A DNA stretch of 64,000 bases from Azoarcus sp. (GTDB lineage: Bacteria > Pseudomonadota > Gammaproteobacteria > Burkholderiales > Rhodocyclaceae): contig JAUVVG010000014.1 in NCBI GenBank assembly GCA_030604735.1, positions 1 to 64,000 on the forward strand, in the 5' to 3' direction. This document shows positions 29,702 to 38,697 of the stretch, piece by piece. A program made the position numbers and the translations under genes. Below the pieces are notes generated by a model. The model did not search any database. It was not told the DNA's origin and saw only the letters and a program-made list of their open reading frames with translations. Within the stretch, counting starts at the first letter, position 1, and each line of letters starts with the position of its first letter.

Positions 29702-29875
29702 CGCCAACCCACTTCGGTCGGCCTCGCAAGAAATCGGGGGCGCCTCAACCGGCCAGGAAGACCCCGCTTGCATGGCAAGGCGCTTTCCCTCGACCTGCTT
29801 CATCGGCAGGAAAGCGCATGACGAGTCGCTAGAACGATCGAGTGCCTCGACACCGTGTCGTTCCGGCCATAAGCC

Positions 29876-30325
29876 TCAACCCCGTGCCGGCACCATGATC
29901 TCGGCCTGGCCTTCGAGCACCACCTTGCCGGCCACGGTGCACACGGTATCGAACGTCGCACGACGCTTTTCCGGGTTGAGCGCGGTCACGGTAACCTTGG
30001 CGACCACGGTATCGCCAATCTTCACCGGCGCCTTGAACTTGAGCGACTGCGCCAGGTAGATGCAACCCGGCCCCGGCAACTTGGTGCCGAACACGGTTGA
30101 GATGTAGCTCGCCGACAGCATGCCGTGGGCGATCCGCCCGCCGAACATGGTCGATGCGGCGAACTCGCCGTCCACATGCACCGGGTTGGTGTCACCCGAC
30201 ACGCCTGCGAAGGCGAAGATGTCGGCCTCCGACACCGTCCGGCCCACCGACGCACTCATGCCGACGGTCAGCTCTTCGAAGTCGTAGCCGTAGCAGTCTG
30301 AAAAATCCCGCGTTGAATCACTCAT
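29876..30325 (-). CDS. MaoC-like (R)-specific enoyl-CoA hydratase
   Basis: The 149-residue hot-dog-fold protein has the hydratase-2 motif: FAGVSGDTNPVHVDGEFA with catalytic Asp and His, followed by RIAHGMLSASYISTV. PhaJ-type enzymes hydrate trans-enoyl-CoA to (R)-3-hydroxyacyl-CoA and feed polyhydroxyalkanoate or 3-hydroxyacyl lipid synthesis. It lies 47 bp downstream of the outer-membrane barrel gene on the same strand, so it may be the last gene of that operon and supply 3-hydroxyacyl chains to the lipid cluster (inference). Confidence 0.88.
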   Translation of the reverse strand: MSDSTRDFSDCYGYDFEELTVGMSASVGRTVSEADIFAFAGVSGDTNPVHVDGEFAASTMFGGRIAHGMLSASYISTVFGTKLPGPGCIYLAQSLKFKAPVKIGDTVVAKVTVTALNPEKRRATFDTVCTVAGKVVLEGQAEIMVPARG

Positions 30326-30372
30326 TGTTTCTCATACTCCTTGATTGAAATTGCCCTGGACCGACTCGCCGC

Positions 30373-31692
30373 TCAAAACCAGCGCCTCAACTCCATATAA
30401 ACACGATCGCGATCGTCAAACCGGCCGAACAGGCCTTGATCACGCCCGCCGAAGATATCGGCCCCGAACTGTCCGCGCCACTCCTGGGTGATGTTCCAGA
30501 TCAGTTTGGGGCGCAACATGTAGTCACTGCGATTGAAGCTGCTCGCATACAGGACTTCGGCCTCGAAACGATCCCCGAACTTGCGATTCACCAGCAGGGT
30601 GTAACCGGTCTCGTTGCGGTCGAATCCGAGACTACGGTCGTGATCGAAGGCGTGTCTTCCATATAACTGCATGTTTACCCGCCAGTCGCCGCGTGGGATA
30701 TCGACACCGACGACATAATCGAGCATGTCGGACGCCTTCAGCCCGAACCGCGCGCTCGGGTCGGTGGAATTGAACTTGCGGCCGGCGGTATGCACCGCCT
30801 CCCCCTTCAGCACGAAGGCGCCGTAATCTTTCGAGAACGTCCCACCCACCTGCTTGATCCGATCGTTCCGGAGTTCCAGCCCGCGCCCCGGTATCGAGTA
30901 CAACGTCGGCGCCACGTCGCGGCTCTGATAGTAGAACGCGGTGAGATCCCAACCTTCGATCAGGCGCGACACCCGCACACCCCAGTTGGTGTTCGACAAG
31001 TTCGACGACGGCCGTTCGTTACGAACCCGGACTTCCGGCGGCAGCGGGAAGGGGTAGAAATCCGCACCGGGCTTGCCAACCTCGTCATAGCTCGGAAACG
31101 GCACCCACAACAGCTCGAAGTGGGTCTCACCGGCGAAGTACTCGGCGCGTGCAGCCCACTGAGGAATCCGCATGGTTTCGAACTCGGGCAGGAAGAACTC
31201 GCGCATGTCTCGGGCGGACACGACGTCGGCCAGGAACAAACCGACCATTTCCCCCCACACCACATGCTGGCGCCCGAGCCGGAACTCCCACTCGCCGGCA
31301 TTGAAGTCGAGATAGGCCTCCCGCACAGAGAAATCCCGCCGCTGGTCGCGCCTGACCGGCCCCGGGTAGTAGCCACTTTCGACATCGTAGGCCGCATCCG
31401 CGTCAGCACGTCCGGACAGTTTGAAGCGGGCGCTGCTCCCAAGACGGCCAGTCGCGGCGAGCTCGAAACGGGCCCGCAACTTGGACCAATGGGTCGGACT
31501 GGCATGCGTGTAAGCCGCAGCGAACTCCCCATATCCGCTCAGGCGCAAGCCCGAACCACCCACCACCCCGACACCCCGGTCTGCCGTGTCGAGCGGCGCA
31601 TCCAGGTCGAACAAGTCATCGAGGTCATCCGAGGCAAGGATCGGCCCGCAAATGCACGCCGACACCACCCCCGTCAGCAACAGCCGTCTCAT
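30373..31692 (-). CDS. DUF1302-like outer-membrane beta-barrel protein
   Basis: The 439-residue product begins with a signal peptide (about 1-20, GPILAS) followed by an acidic stretch DDLDDLFDLDAPLD. The rest is alternating-hydrophobicity strands ending in the aromatic C terminus YMELRRWF, the outer-membrane insertion signal. The segment FRLGRQHVVWGEMVGLFLAD and DMREFFLPEFETMRIPQW resembles DUF1302 barrels, which are often encoded beside lipid or hydrophobe transport genes. It lies downstream of a LolD-like ATPase on the same strand (88 bp gap), which supports a role as outer-membrane exit or acceptor of the Lol-like exporter. The ATG at 31690-31692 is chosen because the signal peptide starts there. 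Confidence 0.75.
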   Translation of the reverse strand: MRRLLLTGVVSACICGPILASDDLDDLFDLDAPLDTADRGVGVVGGSGLRLSGYGEFAAAYTHASPTHWSKLRARFELAATGRLGSSARFKLSGRADADAAYDVESGYYPGPVRRDQRRDFSVREAYLDFNAGEWEFRLGRQHVVWGEMVGLFLADVVSARDMREFFLPEFETMRIPQWAARAEYFAGETHFELLWVPFPSYDEVGKPGADFYPFPLPPEVRVRNERPSSNLSNTNWGVRVSRLIEGWDLTAFYYQSRDVAPTLYSIPGRGLELRNDRIKQVGGTFSKDYGAFVLKGEAVHTAGRKFNSTDPSARFGLKASDMLDYVVGVDIPRGDWRVNMQLYGRHAFDHDRSLGFDRNETGYTLLVNRKFGDRFEAEVLYASSFNRSDYMLRPKLIWNITQEWRGQFGADIFGGRDQGLFGRFDDRDRVYMELRRWF

Positions 31693-31780
31693 CGTGGTCA
31701 CCGCATGCCTCCCATCCCAGTTTCGCATCCCCAAGTCGCGCCCATAGTTCATGCGCCAATTTCGCGTTCCGTCCCCATGC

Positions 31781-32530
31781 TCAGATCTCGGGATCCTCAT
31801 CATCCCGCTCTCGCTTGTCCTGAACGAATACCCAGCGCCCGTCCGCCTTCATTCCAAGCGCCACGACCTTGCCATCTTCGACGCGCACCAGCCGGTCTGC
31901 CATGTTCATCACCCGCTTGTCGTGTGTCGAAAAAATGAAGGTGGTGCCGGACTTGCGGTTGATGTCCTTCATCAAACGCAGAATGCTCTTGCCGGTTTCC
32001 TTGTCGAGGTTGGCGGTCGGCTCGTCCGCCAACACCACCTTGGAATGCGTCGCCAACGCACGCGCGATAGCGACCCGCTGCCGCTGACCACCAGAGAGTT
32101 GATTCGGGCGATGCTTGGCATAGCGGGTCAAACCGACCATGCCGAGATAGTGCGCAACCCGCTCGCGACGCTCGGCCTTGCCGAGCTCGCGCAGCTGAAG
32201 CAACGGATACTCGACGTTCTCTTCGGCAGACAACACCGGAAGCAGGTTGAAGGTCTGGAAGATGAATCCGATCGTGCGTGCACGCAGATCCGCAAGTTGA
32301 TCCGGGGTCTGCCCGGAAACGTCGCGCCCATCGATCAGAACCCGACCGGTGCTGGGCGTATCGATACAACCGATGATATTGAGCAAGGTCGACTTGCCGC
32401 TTCCCGACGGACCGGCAATCGCCAGAAACACCCCCGGTTCGATCGACAAGGTCACGTCCTGCAAAGCATTGACGGTCTGCTCGCCCAGTGCGTAATGTTT
32501 GCTGACGTTCTCAACCTGTACGATCGCCAT
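31781..32530 (-). CDS. LolD/MacB-type ABC transporter ATPase
   Basis: The 249-residue ATPase has Walker A GPSGSGKST (about 40-48), Q-loop FQTFNLLP, signature LSGGQRQR, Walker B KVVLADEPTANLD and the H-loop STHD. It belongs to the MacB/LolD family, which drives FtsX-type permeases that work by mechanotransmission, not by classical transport through the membrane. No permease is adjacent; the matching pair (41.9-44.4 kb) lies nine genes away in the same cluster. It is followed by the DUF1302-like barrel gene. A micro-ORF ends 9 bp upstream. Confidence 0.93.
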   Translation of the reverse strand: MAIVQVENVSKHYALGEQTVNALQDVTLSIEPGVFLAIAGPSGSGKSTLLNIIGCIDTPSTGRVLIDGRDVSGQTPDQLADLRARTIGFIFQTFNLLPVLSAEENVEYPLLQLRELGKAERRERVAHYLGMVGLTRYAKHRPNQLSGGQRQRVAIARALATHSKVVLADEPTANLDKETGKSILRLMKDINRKSGTTFIFSTHDKRVMNMADRLVRVEDGKVVALGMKADGRWVFVQDKRERDDEDPEI

Positions 32531-32539
32531 GCTGTCGGG

Positions 32540-32722
32540 TCACCGAAGATGATTCGCCATAAGCATAACATCCAAGACACCAAGCATTCGCAGCTTCCAA
32601 TCGTTTGGACGTAAGGACAACCGCTCACCAAGCCACGTTTGATAGCCTTCATCCCCCAAGAGCGTCTGATTCAGCACCTGCATTTTCGTGAAGGGGAGTT
32701 CTTGAGTCACCGCCCAAAACAT
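32540..32722 (-). CDS. Possible small ORF upstream of the ABC ATPase
   Basis: The 60-codon frame reads MFWAVTQELPFTKMQVLNQT and ends HLR, 9 bp before the ATPase ATG, an operon-like spacing. The residue composition is protein-like (LGERLSLRPNDWKLRMLGVL), but there is no signal peptide, no clear Shine-Dalgarno, and I do not recognise the product. It may be a short regulator, a gene remnant or chance. Confidence 0.35.
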   Translation of the reverse strand: MFWAVTQELPFTKMQVLNQTLLGDEGYQTWLGERLSLRPNDWKLRMLGVLDVMLMANHLR

Positions 32723-32799
32723 GAATTCTTACATCGAATGCGCGAACCGAAAAACAGTTCAATAGATATACTTCCGGTCAAGTTTAATTTAGCGTCTGC

Positions 32800-32815
32800 T
32801 GTGACTTCCGTCACG
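32800..32815. promoter_or_regulatory. CRP/FNR-family operator-like palindrome
   Basis: TGTGA-N6-TCACG matches the CRP-type consensus TGTGA-N6-TCACA at nine of ten positions. It sits between the divergent ATPase and N-acyltransferase units, 12 nt upstream of the Shine-Dalgarno of the latter, a position suited to repressing that gene and/or activating the leftward operon. Confidence 0.5.
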
Positions 32816-32837
32816 TTATGTGCAACTGGAGTATCCG

Positions 32838-33617
32838 GTGCTCGAAATGAACCCTGCCCAGTATCATCATGCCGCGAACAATCGGACAACGCCGCCCCCC
32901 GACGCATCATTCTTCGACGCAACCATCTTCAGCCACATCACAGCGTTGCCTCACCCACACGCCCCGTCTTTCTCGCGCTTGAAACTCGAGATCGCCAACG
33001 ACAAACCTTGGTTGCAGGAATCAGTGGCGGCACTCGTGCAGAGAATGTATTCGTCCCGCGGCCTGCACGGGACCAACGAACCGCAACACACCCCGGGTCA
33101 CAACGTCACGCTCGCGGCCAGCGCTGACGAAGGCGTGCTCGGAACGCTCAGCATACGTGTCGACGGGGAACATGGCCTGCTGGCCGACGAGTTGTATCGC
33201 AGCCAGATCGATGCGATCCGCAAGGCCGGCGGATTGATATGCGAGGCCACTCGCCTTGCGCTGGACGCGCGATCCAGCCCGAGATCCGGTTCCAGCGGGT
33301 TGCTGGCCATGCTGTTCAACGCGGCCTTTGTCATCGCGCGCAGCGTGCACCGCTGCACCGACCTACTGATCGAGTGCCATCCGCGACACGCGAACTACTA
33401 CCGACGCATGATCGGCTGCGAGCAAATCGGTGCGCTGGCGACCTGTCCGCGCGTGGGCGCTCCGGCGGTACTACTGCACCTTTCGCTGGCGCATGTCGAG
33501 ACCCAGATCATCCGCCGTCACAGCGGCGCTGCATGCACCGACAAAAACCTCTATCGTCATAGCCTCCACCCCCAGGCGCAACGGGCTCTGCAAAATGTCT
33601 TGCTGACGCAGCATTGA
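32838..33617 (+). CDS. FeeM-like N-acyl amino acid synthase (GNAT fold)
   Basis: The 259-residue product resembles FeeM, which condenses a long-chain acyl group from acyl carrier protein with an amino acid. Recognisable segments: VQRMYSSRGLHGT near residue 68, ITLAAS-type and GTLSIRVDGEHGLLADELYR (core strands), ICEATRLALDARS, TDLLIECHPRHANYYRRMIG and CPRVGAPAVLLHLSL. GTG at 32838 is preferred since GGAG (32828-32831) is 6 nt upstream; ATG at 32847 is the alternative. It is in the same direction as, and 77 bp before, the LolA-like gene. The amino-acid partner is not readable from sequence. Confidence 0.8.
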   Translation: MLEMNPAQYHHAANNRTTPPPDASFFDATIFSHITALPHPHAPSFSRLKLEIANDKPWLQESVAALVQRMYSSRGLHGTNEPQHTPGHNVTLAASADEGVLGTLSIRVDGEHGLLADELYRSQIDAIRKAGGLICEATRLALDARSSPRSGSSGLLAMLFNAAFVIARSVHRCTDLLIECHPRHANYYRRMIGCEQIGALATCPRVGAPAVLLHLSLAHVETQIIRRHSGAACTDKNLYRHSLHPQAQRALQNVLLTQH

Positions 33618-33694
33618 ACCGGGTCTGCTCTGCGCATACAGTTGACACCCTGCACCCGCTGTGCGGCACCTTGTCACAAGGAGGCGAACACATC

Positions 33695-34474
33695 ATGACC
33701 CGACATTCGCAAACACGCAGAACCGTACTCGCGACACTCGCGGCCGGCCTGGTCGCGCCGCAATTGCTGATCTCGCGATCGACGCTCGCCGCGTCAAGCG
33801 ACGACCTTGCCCGCCAGCTCGTCGAACGAGCCGACGCGGTGCGCTTTCCGCGCGAGAGCTTCCAGACCGACATCACCGTCACCAATTACAGCGGCGGCGT
33901 CGCCGGCGACGTACGCAAGTACCGGGTGCTGTCGCGTGGCAACGAGAACACCATCGTACTGACCATGGAGCCTGCCTCGGAGCGCGGCCAGGCCCTGCTG
34001 ATGCGCGGGCGGGATCTGTGGGTGTTCATGCCGACCGTCTCGCAACCGGTACGCCTGTCGCTCGCCCAACGACTCACCGGCCAAGTCGCCAATGGAGACC
34101 TTGCGCGCGCCAACTTCGCCGGCGACTACGTCCCCACGCTGATCGGGACCGAGGTGATAGCCGGTCGTAACGCGCATGTTCTCGACCTGACCGCGGACGG
34201 TCGCGGCGTGACCTACGCCAAGGTGAAGTACTGGGTCGCCGAAGAGGATCATCAACCGATCAAAGCCGAGTTCTATGCCTTGTCGGGGCGCTTGCTCAAA
34301 ACCACCCGCTACGAAGACTACCGCGAGCTGGCCGACCAGATCCGCCCGACCCGGCTGGTCATGGAGGATGCGCTGAAGGCGGGTGAAATGTCGGTGATGA
34401 TCTACGAAACCATGGCGTTGCGGGATCTGCCGGAGCGGATGTTCACCCGCGAGTACCTGCGACGCCTTCAATAG
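33695..34474 (+). CDS. LolA-like periplasmic lipid/lipoprotein carrier
   Basis: The 259-residue protein has a twin-arginine-like or Sec signal sequence (RRTVLATLAAGLVAPQLL) and then a body typical of outer-membrane lipoprotein-sorting-type proteins of the LolA/LolB superfamily: RFPRESFQTDITVTNYSGG, RGRDLWVFMPTVSQPVRLS and TKVKYWV-like strands, forming a half-barrel that holds acyl chains. AAGGAGG lies 8 nt before the ATG at 33695. In this cluster it is the natural periplasmic carrier between the FtsX-type permeases and the DUF1302-like outer-membrane barrel. Confidence 0.85.
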   Translation: MTRHSQTRRTVLATLAAGLVAPQLLISRSTLAASSDDLARQLVERADAVRFPRESFQTDITVTNYSGGVAGDVRKYRVLSRGNENTIVLTMEPASERGQALLMRGRDLWVFMPTVSQPVRLSLAQRLTGQVANGDLARANFAGDYVPTLIGTEVIAGRNAHVLDLTADGRGVTYAKVKYWVAEEDHQPIKAEFYALSGRLLKTTRYEDYRELADQIRPTRLVMEDALKAGEMSVMIYETMALRDLPERMFTREYLRRLQ

Positions 34475-34525
34475 TTCAGCCGCCAACTTACAGGCGAAGA
34501 CCGGCATCGTCGCAGTCTAAGCCGC

Positions 34526-34545
34526 AATCGGATACATTACCGATT
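34526..34545. promoter_or_regulatory. Inverted repeat upstream of the amidotransferase operon
   Basis: AATCGG and CCGATT are spaced 8 nt apart and lie 36 bp before the operon's first ATG, overlapping a -10-like TTATGTA. It looks like a regulator-binding site; the regulator is unknown. Confidence 0.35.
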
Positions 34546-34580
34546 ATGTATTGGACATTCGGGGAGGTCTTCGCTCAGCC

Positions 34581-35675
34581 ATGAAGAAATGCAAAGCCTG
34601 CCTGTTACCCGAATCGGTACCGGAAGCGGACATCGATGGAGACGGAATCTGTGCGTTCTGTCGCAATGCCCATACGGGTAATTCTTCGGTAGGACCACGT
34701 TCCGGAGATCGCGACGATCTCGAAAGTACGCTCACTTCGGCGAAGCGCACCCCCGGCACCGAATATGACTGCCTGGTGCCTTTCAGTGGCGGCAAGGATA
34801 GCCTCTATCTACTCTACCGTCTCAAGGTTGACTATGGTCTGCGGGTCCTGGCCTACACCTGCAACATCGATCTTCCGCAAGCGGCCTGGAGCAATATTCG
34901 AACCGCCCTGTCCGTGCTCGACATCGATCATCTCGTGTATGCGCCGGCCCCGGCTTTCCTCGCCAAGCTGTTTGCCTACCTGCTGCGCAATCAGGAAGCA
35001 CGAGGCGCGGTTTATACCGTCTCCTATGTTTACGCTCCTTTGTTCGAAGGGTCTGCGATTCAACTGGCGATCGAGAAGAAGATCCCATTGATTCTGGCGG
35101 GCTACTCCCCTGGACAACCCGAACCGGAACGGATGCGCTACGAGTTCGCGCCTGAGTTGATACGGTCGGAAGACTGGACGCCCCCCCACCTCAAGGAGTG
35201 CGGTCACTTTACCGAGGACGAACTGCGCCACTTCTTCAATCCGGCACGCCTCCCGGCCGAAACCGTTTTTCCGCGCTATCTCGCTCCGTTTCATGCCTGG
35301 GACTACGATCAGGCCAAGGTCATCGAAGCGGTCACCCGACTCGGGCTGGTCAAACGCAAGTCACACGCGAGCCCGATCGTCAGCAATTACCCCATCAATT
35401 GGCTGATGATGTACTCGGATCTGCGCCACTTCGGTTTCAATCCGTACACGCCCGAATTTTCCGCCCTGATCCGCGAAGGCAAGGCGAGTTTGACCTACTG
35501 GCGCATCATGGCCCCAGTGGTCGACTTCATGATCCGCAACAAGGTCTTTCTGGGGAGGGAAGTCACCCGCAGCATGCGGTGGCTTGGCCTGCGCGATGAC
35601 GAACTCGCGATCAGGCTGCCGAAAGGTGCCTACGACCCCCCGCTCCTGACTCGGCTTTCCTCAAGCACGACATGA
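34581..35675 (+). CDS. PP-loop N-acetyl-sugar amidotransferase-like enzyme
   Basis: The 364-residue cytoplasmic protein starts with a zinc-knuckle pair (CKACLLPES and GICAFCRN) and has the ATP-pyrophosphatase P-loop PFSGGKDSLYLL at about 74-85. This pattern is that of WbpG-type N-acetyl-sugar amidotransferases, which adenylate a substrate and add ammonia. Those enzymes normally take ammonia from HisH/HisF-like partners; none is encoded nearby, so a different nitrogen source or reaction is possible. The stop overlaps the next start (ATGA), making this the first of three coupled genes. Confidence 0.82.
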   Translation: MKKCKACLLPESVPEADIDGDGICAFCRNAHTGNSSVGPRSGDRDDLESTLTSAKRTPGTEYDCLVPFSGGKDSLYLLYRLKVDYGLRVLAYTCNIDLPQAAWSNIRTALSVLDIDHLVYAPAPAFLAKLFAYLLRNQEARGAVYTVSYVYAPLFEGSAIQLAIEKKIPLILAGYSPGQPEPERMRYEFAPELIRSEDWTPPHLKECGHFTEDELRHFFNPARLPAETVFPRYLAPFHAWDYDQAKVIEAVTRLGLVKRKSHASPIVSNYPINWLMMYSDLRHFGFNPYTPEFSALIREGKASLTYWRIMAPVVDFMIRNKVFLGREVTRSMRWLGLRDDELAIRLPKGAYDPPLLTRLSSSTT

Positions 35676-37465
35676 CGGTGCAGGACACACTCACGGCGAG
35701 CCTTGTTGCCCGCGCGAACCAGACACCCGACCAGCCTGCCCACTGGACTCGGAACGACGTAACGGGCGAATGGGAACCGATCAAATGGTCTGACGTACTG
35801 ACGCAGGTTCACGGCCTCGCTGCACAGGTCGTGGCGTTGGGCTTGCAACCGGGAGACCGGGTAGTGCTCGCGATGCCCACGTCGGTACCCTGGGAATACT
35901 GCCATCAGGCCATACTTGCCGCAGGCGGTATCGTGGTCGGCATCGACAGCCATGACACCGACCACAACATTCGCCACCTGCTCGAACTCACTCGTCCCAA
36001 TGCGGTGGTGCTGAGTTCAAACGCACTATGGATACGCCTGTCAGGGTTGCTGCCGAGCAAGCCCGGTGTCGTCATCATTGACGAATCATCGAACGACCGC
36101 GACGTTCTGTCCTTGACCGAGTTGCTGAGCTGCCCACCCAATGGCAAGCCATTGCCCGACGTTCGGCCGGACCATTGTGCCACGATCATCTTCACCTCGG
36201 GGAGCACCGGGCTGCCCAAGGGAATCGCCTATACACACGGGCAACTCTGCCAGGTCGCCAACGCAATTCTGGAGCGATTTCCGACCATTGACGACCACGC
36301 CCGCCTTGTCTGCTGGCTACCGCTTTCCAACCTGTTTCAACGCGTCATCAATCTGTGCGGCATGATCAGGGGCGCGCAGTCTTATTTCGTGGACGACCCT
36401 GCCCGCATTATCGAACGTTTGCCCGAAATCCAGCCCAGCCTCTTCATCGGCGTGCCGCGGTTTTACGAGAAGCTGCATGCTGGCATCTGCACCAGGCTTG
36501 CCACGGGCAACGGGTTATCCAGACACCTCGCGCAACTGGCCTGGCGGATCGGCTGCGAACACGCATCCCGACAGCGCGCAGGCAGGCCACGAGGCTGGTT
36601 GCTCGCGCGAGCCCATGCGCTCGCCGACCACGTGGTTCTGAGCCGGGTCAGAGCGCTGATGGGGCCAAACCTTCAGTTCATGGTGAGCGGATCTGCGCCC
36701 ATGCCCACCTGGCTTCTCGAGCGATTCCACGGACTCGGATGGCTTGTTCTCGAGGCCTACGGTGCAAGTGAGAATGCCCTGCCGATTGCGCTCAATACCC
36801 TGGAGGCCCATCGCTTTGGCAGTGTCGGGAAACCGTTCCGGCAGCAGGAGTTGAAGCTGGCGGAAGACGGAGAGGTGCTTGTTCGCGGACCCGCTGTATT
36901 CACCGGCTACTTTGGAAGCAACGACACCGAGTCCCCGCTGGACACCGATGGATTCCTGCACACTGGCGACCTCGGAAAGCTGGACGACGAAGGCTTTCTC
37001 TGGCTGACCGGGCGTAAATCCGAGATCTTCAAGACATCCACAGGAAGACGCATCGCACCGGCACCTGTCGAAGCCTTGCTGAAGCAAATTCCCCATGTAG
37101 AACATGCTGTCCTTTTCGGACAAGACCGCCCCTTCGTCACCGCCCTCCTCGCCCTCGACGGATCAGGGCTTCCCGAAACCGACCTCGATGACGACCGGCT
37201 CACAGCAGAAGCACTCGGACGCATCGGCGAAAAGGCTTCCAGTCTGAGCGCTCAGCTCAGCGAGCATCAGCGTCCAGCCGCGGTCCTCGTAACCCGACAG
37301 ATGTTCTCGATCGAAGGCGGCGAACTCACTGCCAACCTCAAGTTGAGGCGCAATGCGATCGCCGAACGCTATCATGAACATGTCGACGCGCTTTACACCA
37401 CCCTTGCCACAGCCAAGGCAGGTGAAGCTTCCTCAACCGCCTGCAAAGTGATCGAGGTCCCATGA
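35672..37465 (+). CDS. Long-chain acyl-CoA/acyl-AMP ligase
   Basis: The 597-residue ANL-superfamily enzyme activates a carboxylate with ATP. Visible motifs: the phosphate loop FTSGSTGLPKG (174-184), VLEAYGASEN (adenine site), HTGDLGKLDDEGF and LTGRKSEIFKTSTGRRIAP at the hinge, all in FadD15/long-chain form. It could load free fatty acid or an N-acyl amino acid. ATG overlaps the amidotransferase stop, and its own stop overlaps the reductase start. No carrier-protein domain is attached, so CoA is the probable thiol acceptor. Confidence 0.9.
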   Translation: MTVQDTLTASLVARANQTPDQPAHWTRNDVTGEWEPIKWSDVLTQVHGLAAQVVALGLQPGDRVVLAMPTSVPWEYCHQAILAAGGIVVGIDSHDTDHNIRHLLELTRPNAVVLSSNALWIRLSGLLPSKPGVVIIDESSNDRDVLSLTELLSCPPNGKPLPDVRPDHCATIIFTSGSTGLPKGIAYTHGQLCQVANAILERFPTIDDHARLVCWLPLSNLFQRVINLCGMIRGAQSYFVDDPARIIERLPEIQPSLFIGVPRFYEKLHAGICTRLATGNGLSRHLAQLAWRIGCEHASRQRAGRPRGWLLARAHALADHVVLSRVRALMGPNLQFMVSGSAPMPTWLLERFHGLGWLVLEAYGASENALPIALNTLEAHRFGSVGKPFRQQELKLAEDGEVLVRGPAVFTGYFGSNDTESPLDTDGFLHTGDLGKLDDEGFLWLTGRKSEIFKTSTGRRIAPAPVEALLKQIPHVEHAVLFGQDRPFVTALLALDGSGLPETDLDDDRLTAEALGRIGEKASSLSAQLSEHQRPAAVLVTRQMFSIEGGELTANLKLRRNAIAERYHEHVDALYTTLATAKAGEASSTACKVIEVP

Positions 37466-38595
37466 GTCACTATTTCCTGACCGGCGCCACCGGTGCCGTC
37501 GGCAGCGCCATCGTGCCGCTGCTGCTCGAGGATCCAGAATGCCAGGTCAGCCTGCTGATTCGCGCCGAATCCGACGTCGCGCTGGCCAAGAGGCTGGAAG
37601 ATTTGTTCGCGTTCTGGGGCTGGGACCAGGCAGACCCAAAACGCTCGCATGTTCTTCCCCTTCGCGGCGATGCAGCAGAACCGCAGTTCGGACTTGCATC
37701 ACAGGACTACGAGGCACTCGTCTCCCGCACCACCCACATCATCCATTGTGCTGCCAGCGTCAGGATGAACTACCCACTGGAAGAAGCGAGACGCTCAGCG
37801 GTCGGGTCGGCGGAGCAGATTCTCGCCTTGGGTCGGCGCATCGCCGAACAAGGGAGTCTTCAGAAAATCGAGTTTGTGAGTACGGTCGGCATCGCCGGAA
37901 AACGCCAAGGCATCCTGCCCGAGACCTGGATCACCGAGCCACGCGAGTTCCACAACACCTACGAACAGTCGAAAGCCGAAGCCGAGATGTTGGTCAAGGC
38001 CGCCATCGAGGAGGAAGGCCTCCCGATCACGGTTCATCGCCCCAGCATGGTCATCGGCGATTCACGCACCGGAAAGATCATTCATTTCCAGATTTTCTAC
38101 TTCATCTGTGAATTTCTGTCGGGGCGTAAGACCTTTGGTCTTTATCCGGATTTTGGGGATGTGAGGCTAGATATCATCCCGGTTGACCATGTCGCACGTG
38201 CGATAGCAGAGTCTAGCTGCGACCCAAACACCGCAGGACGGATCTTCAACCTCTGCGCAGGCCCGGATCTAGCGCCCCGACTACGTGACCTAATGATCAA
38301 GGTACAGAACGTATTCAGGGCACACGGCATCGCACTACCACGAAGAATTCGGCTTCCCCACAGAGTGTTTGCTCTTCTACCCAGCCTCGCAAGCAGGTTC
38401 ACTTCCCGGAGCAGGCGAAAGGCGCTGGCCACCCTTCCGCTATATCTAGACTATCTGGCCGATCAGCAGGGTTTTGGGAACGATCTATTTGTGAAATGGC
38501 GTAATGAAACTGGCCACTTGCAGCCACAACCGGCACATTACCTCGATGCGATTCTATCCGCCTACTTAGGCGGTTCTCAACACATGAGAGACTGA
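37462..38595 (+). CDS. Thioester-reductase-like SDR (NAD_binding_4)
   Basis: The 377-residue extended SDR opens with the NAD(P)-binding motif FLTGATGAVGSAIVPLLL and contains the catalytic Tyr and Lys in NTYEQSKAEAEM. HCAASVRMNYPLEEAR and VHRPSMVIGDSRTGKI are typical of carboxylic-ester/thioester reductases and fatty acyl-CoA reductases. It would reduce the thioester made by the preceding ligase to an aldehyde or alcohol. The last ~130 codons look lower in GC than the rest, suggesting a recombination boundary inside the gene. Confidence 0.85.
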   Translation: MSHYFLTGATGAVGSAIVPLLLEDPECQVSLLIRAESDVALAKRLEDLFAFWGWDQADPKRSHVLPLRGDAAEPQFGLASQDYEALVSRTTHIIHCAASVRMNYPLEEARRSAVGSAEQILALGRRIAEQGSLQKIEFVSTVGIAGKRQGILPETWITEPREFHNTYEQSKAEAEMLVKAAIEEEGLPITVHRPSMVIGDSRTGKIIHFQIFYFICEFLSGRKTFGLYPDFGDVRLDIIPVDHVARAIAESSCDPNTAGRIFNLCAGPDLAPRLRDLMIKVQNVFRAHGIALPRRIRLPHRVFALLPSLASRFTSRSRRKALATLPLYLDYLADQQGFGNDLFVKWRNETGHLQPQPAHYLDAILSAYLGGSQHMRD

Positions 38596-38636
38596 TGCTC
38601 AATTGCCTCAACTGAAGCGTCGGATTTTTTTACACT

Positions 38637-38680
38637 CTGAGCTCAGAATCGACCACAAAAAACAATAAATAACTGTTATT
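38637..38680. promoter_or_regulatory. Two inverted repeats upstream of the sigma54 promoter
   Basis: CTGAGCTCAG (38637-38646, perfect) and AATAA-CTG-TTATT (38668-38680) lie about 20-65 bp upstream of the -24/-12 promoter. This is where an enhancer-binding response regulator could bind. I cannot tell which, if either, is real. Confidence 0.3.
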
Positions 38681-38697
38681 AAAGTCTTTTTCAAGAC

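Noticed and set aside
38596-38632. Terminator between the reductase and the PEP-CTERM gene
   Set aside because: The T-run at about 38625 is not preceded at the right distance by a stable stem; the only nearby stem has a mismatch and is too far away.
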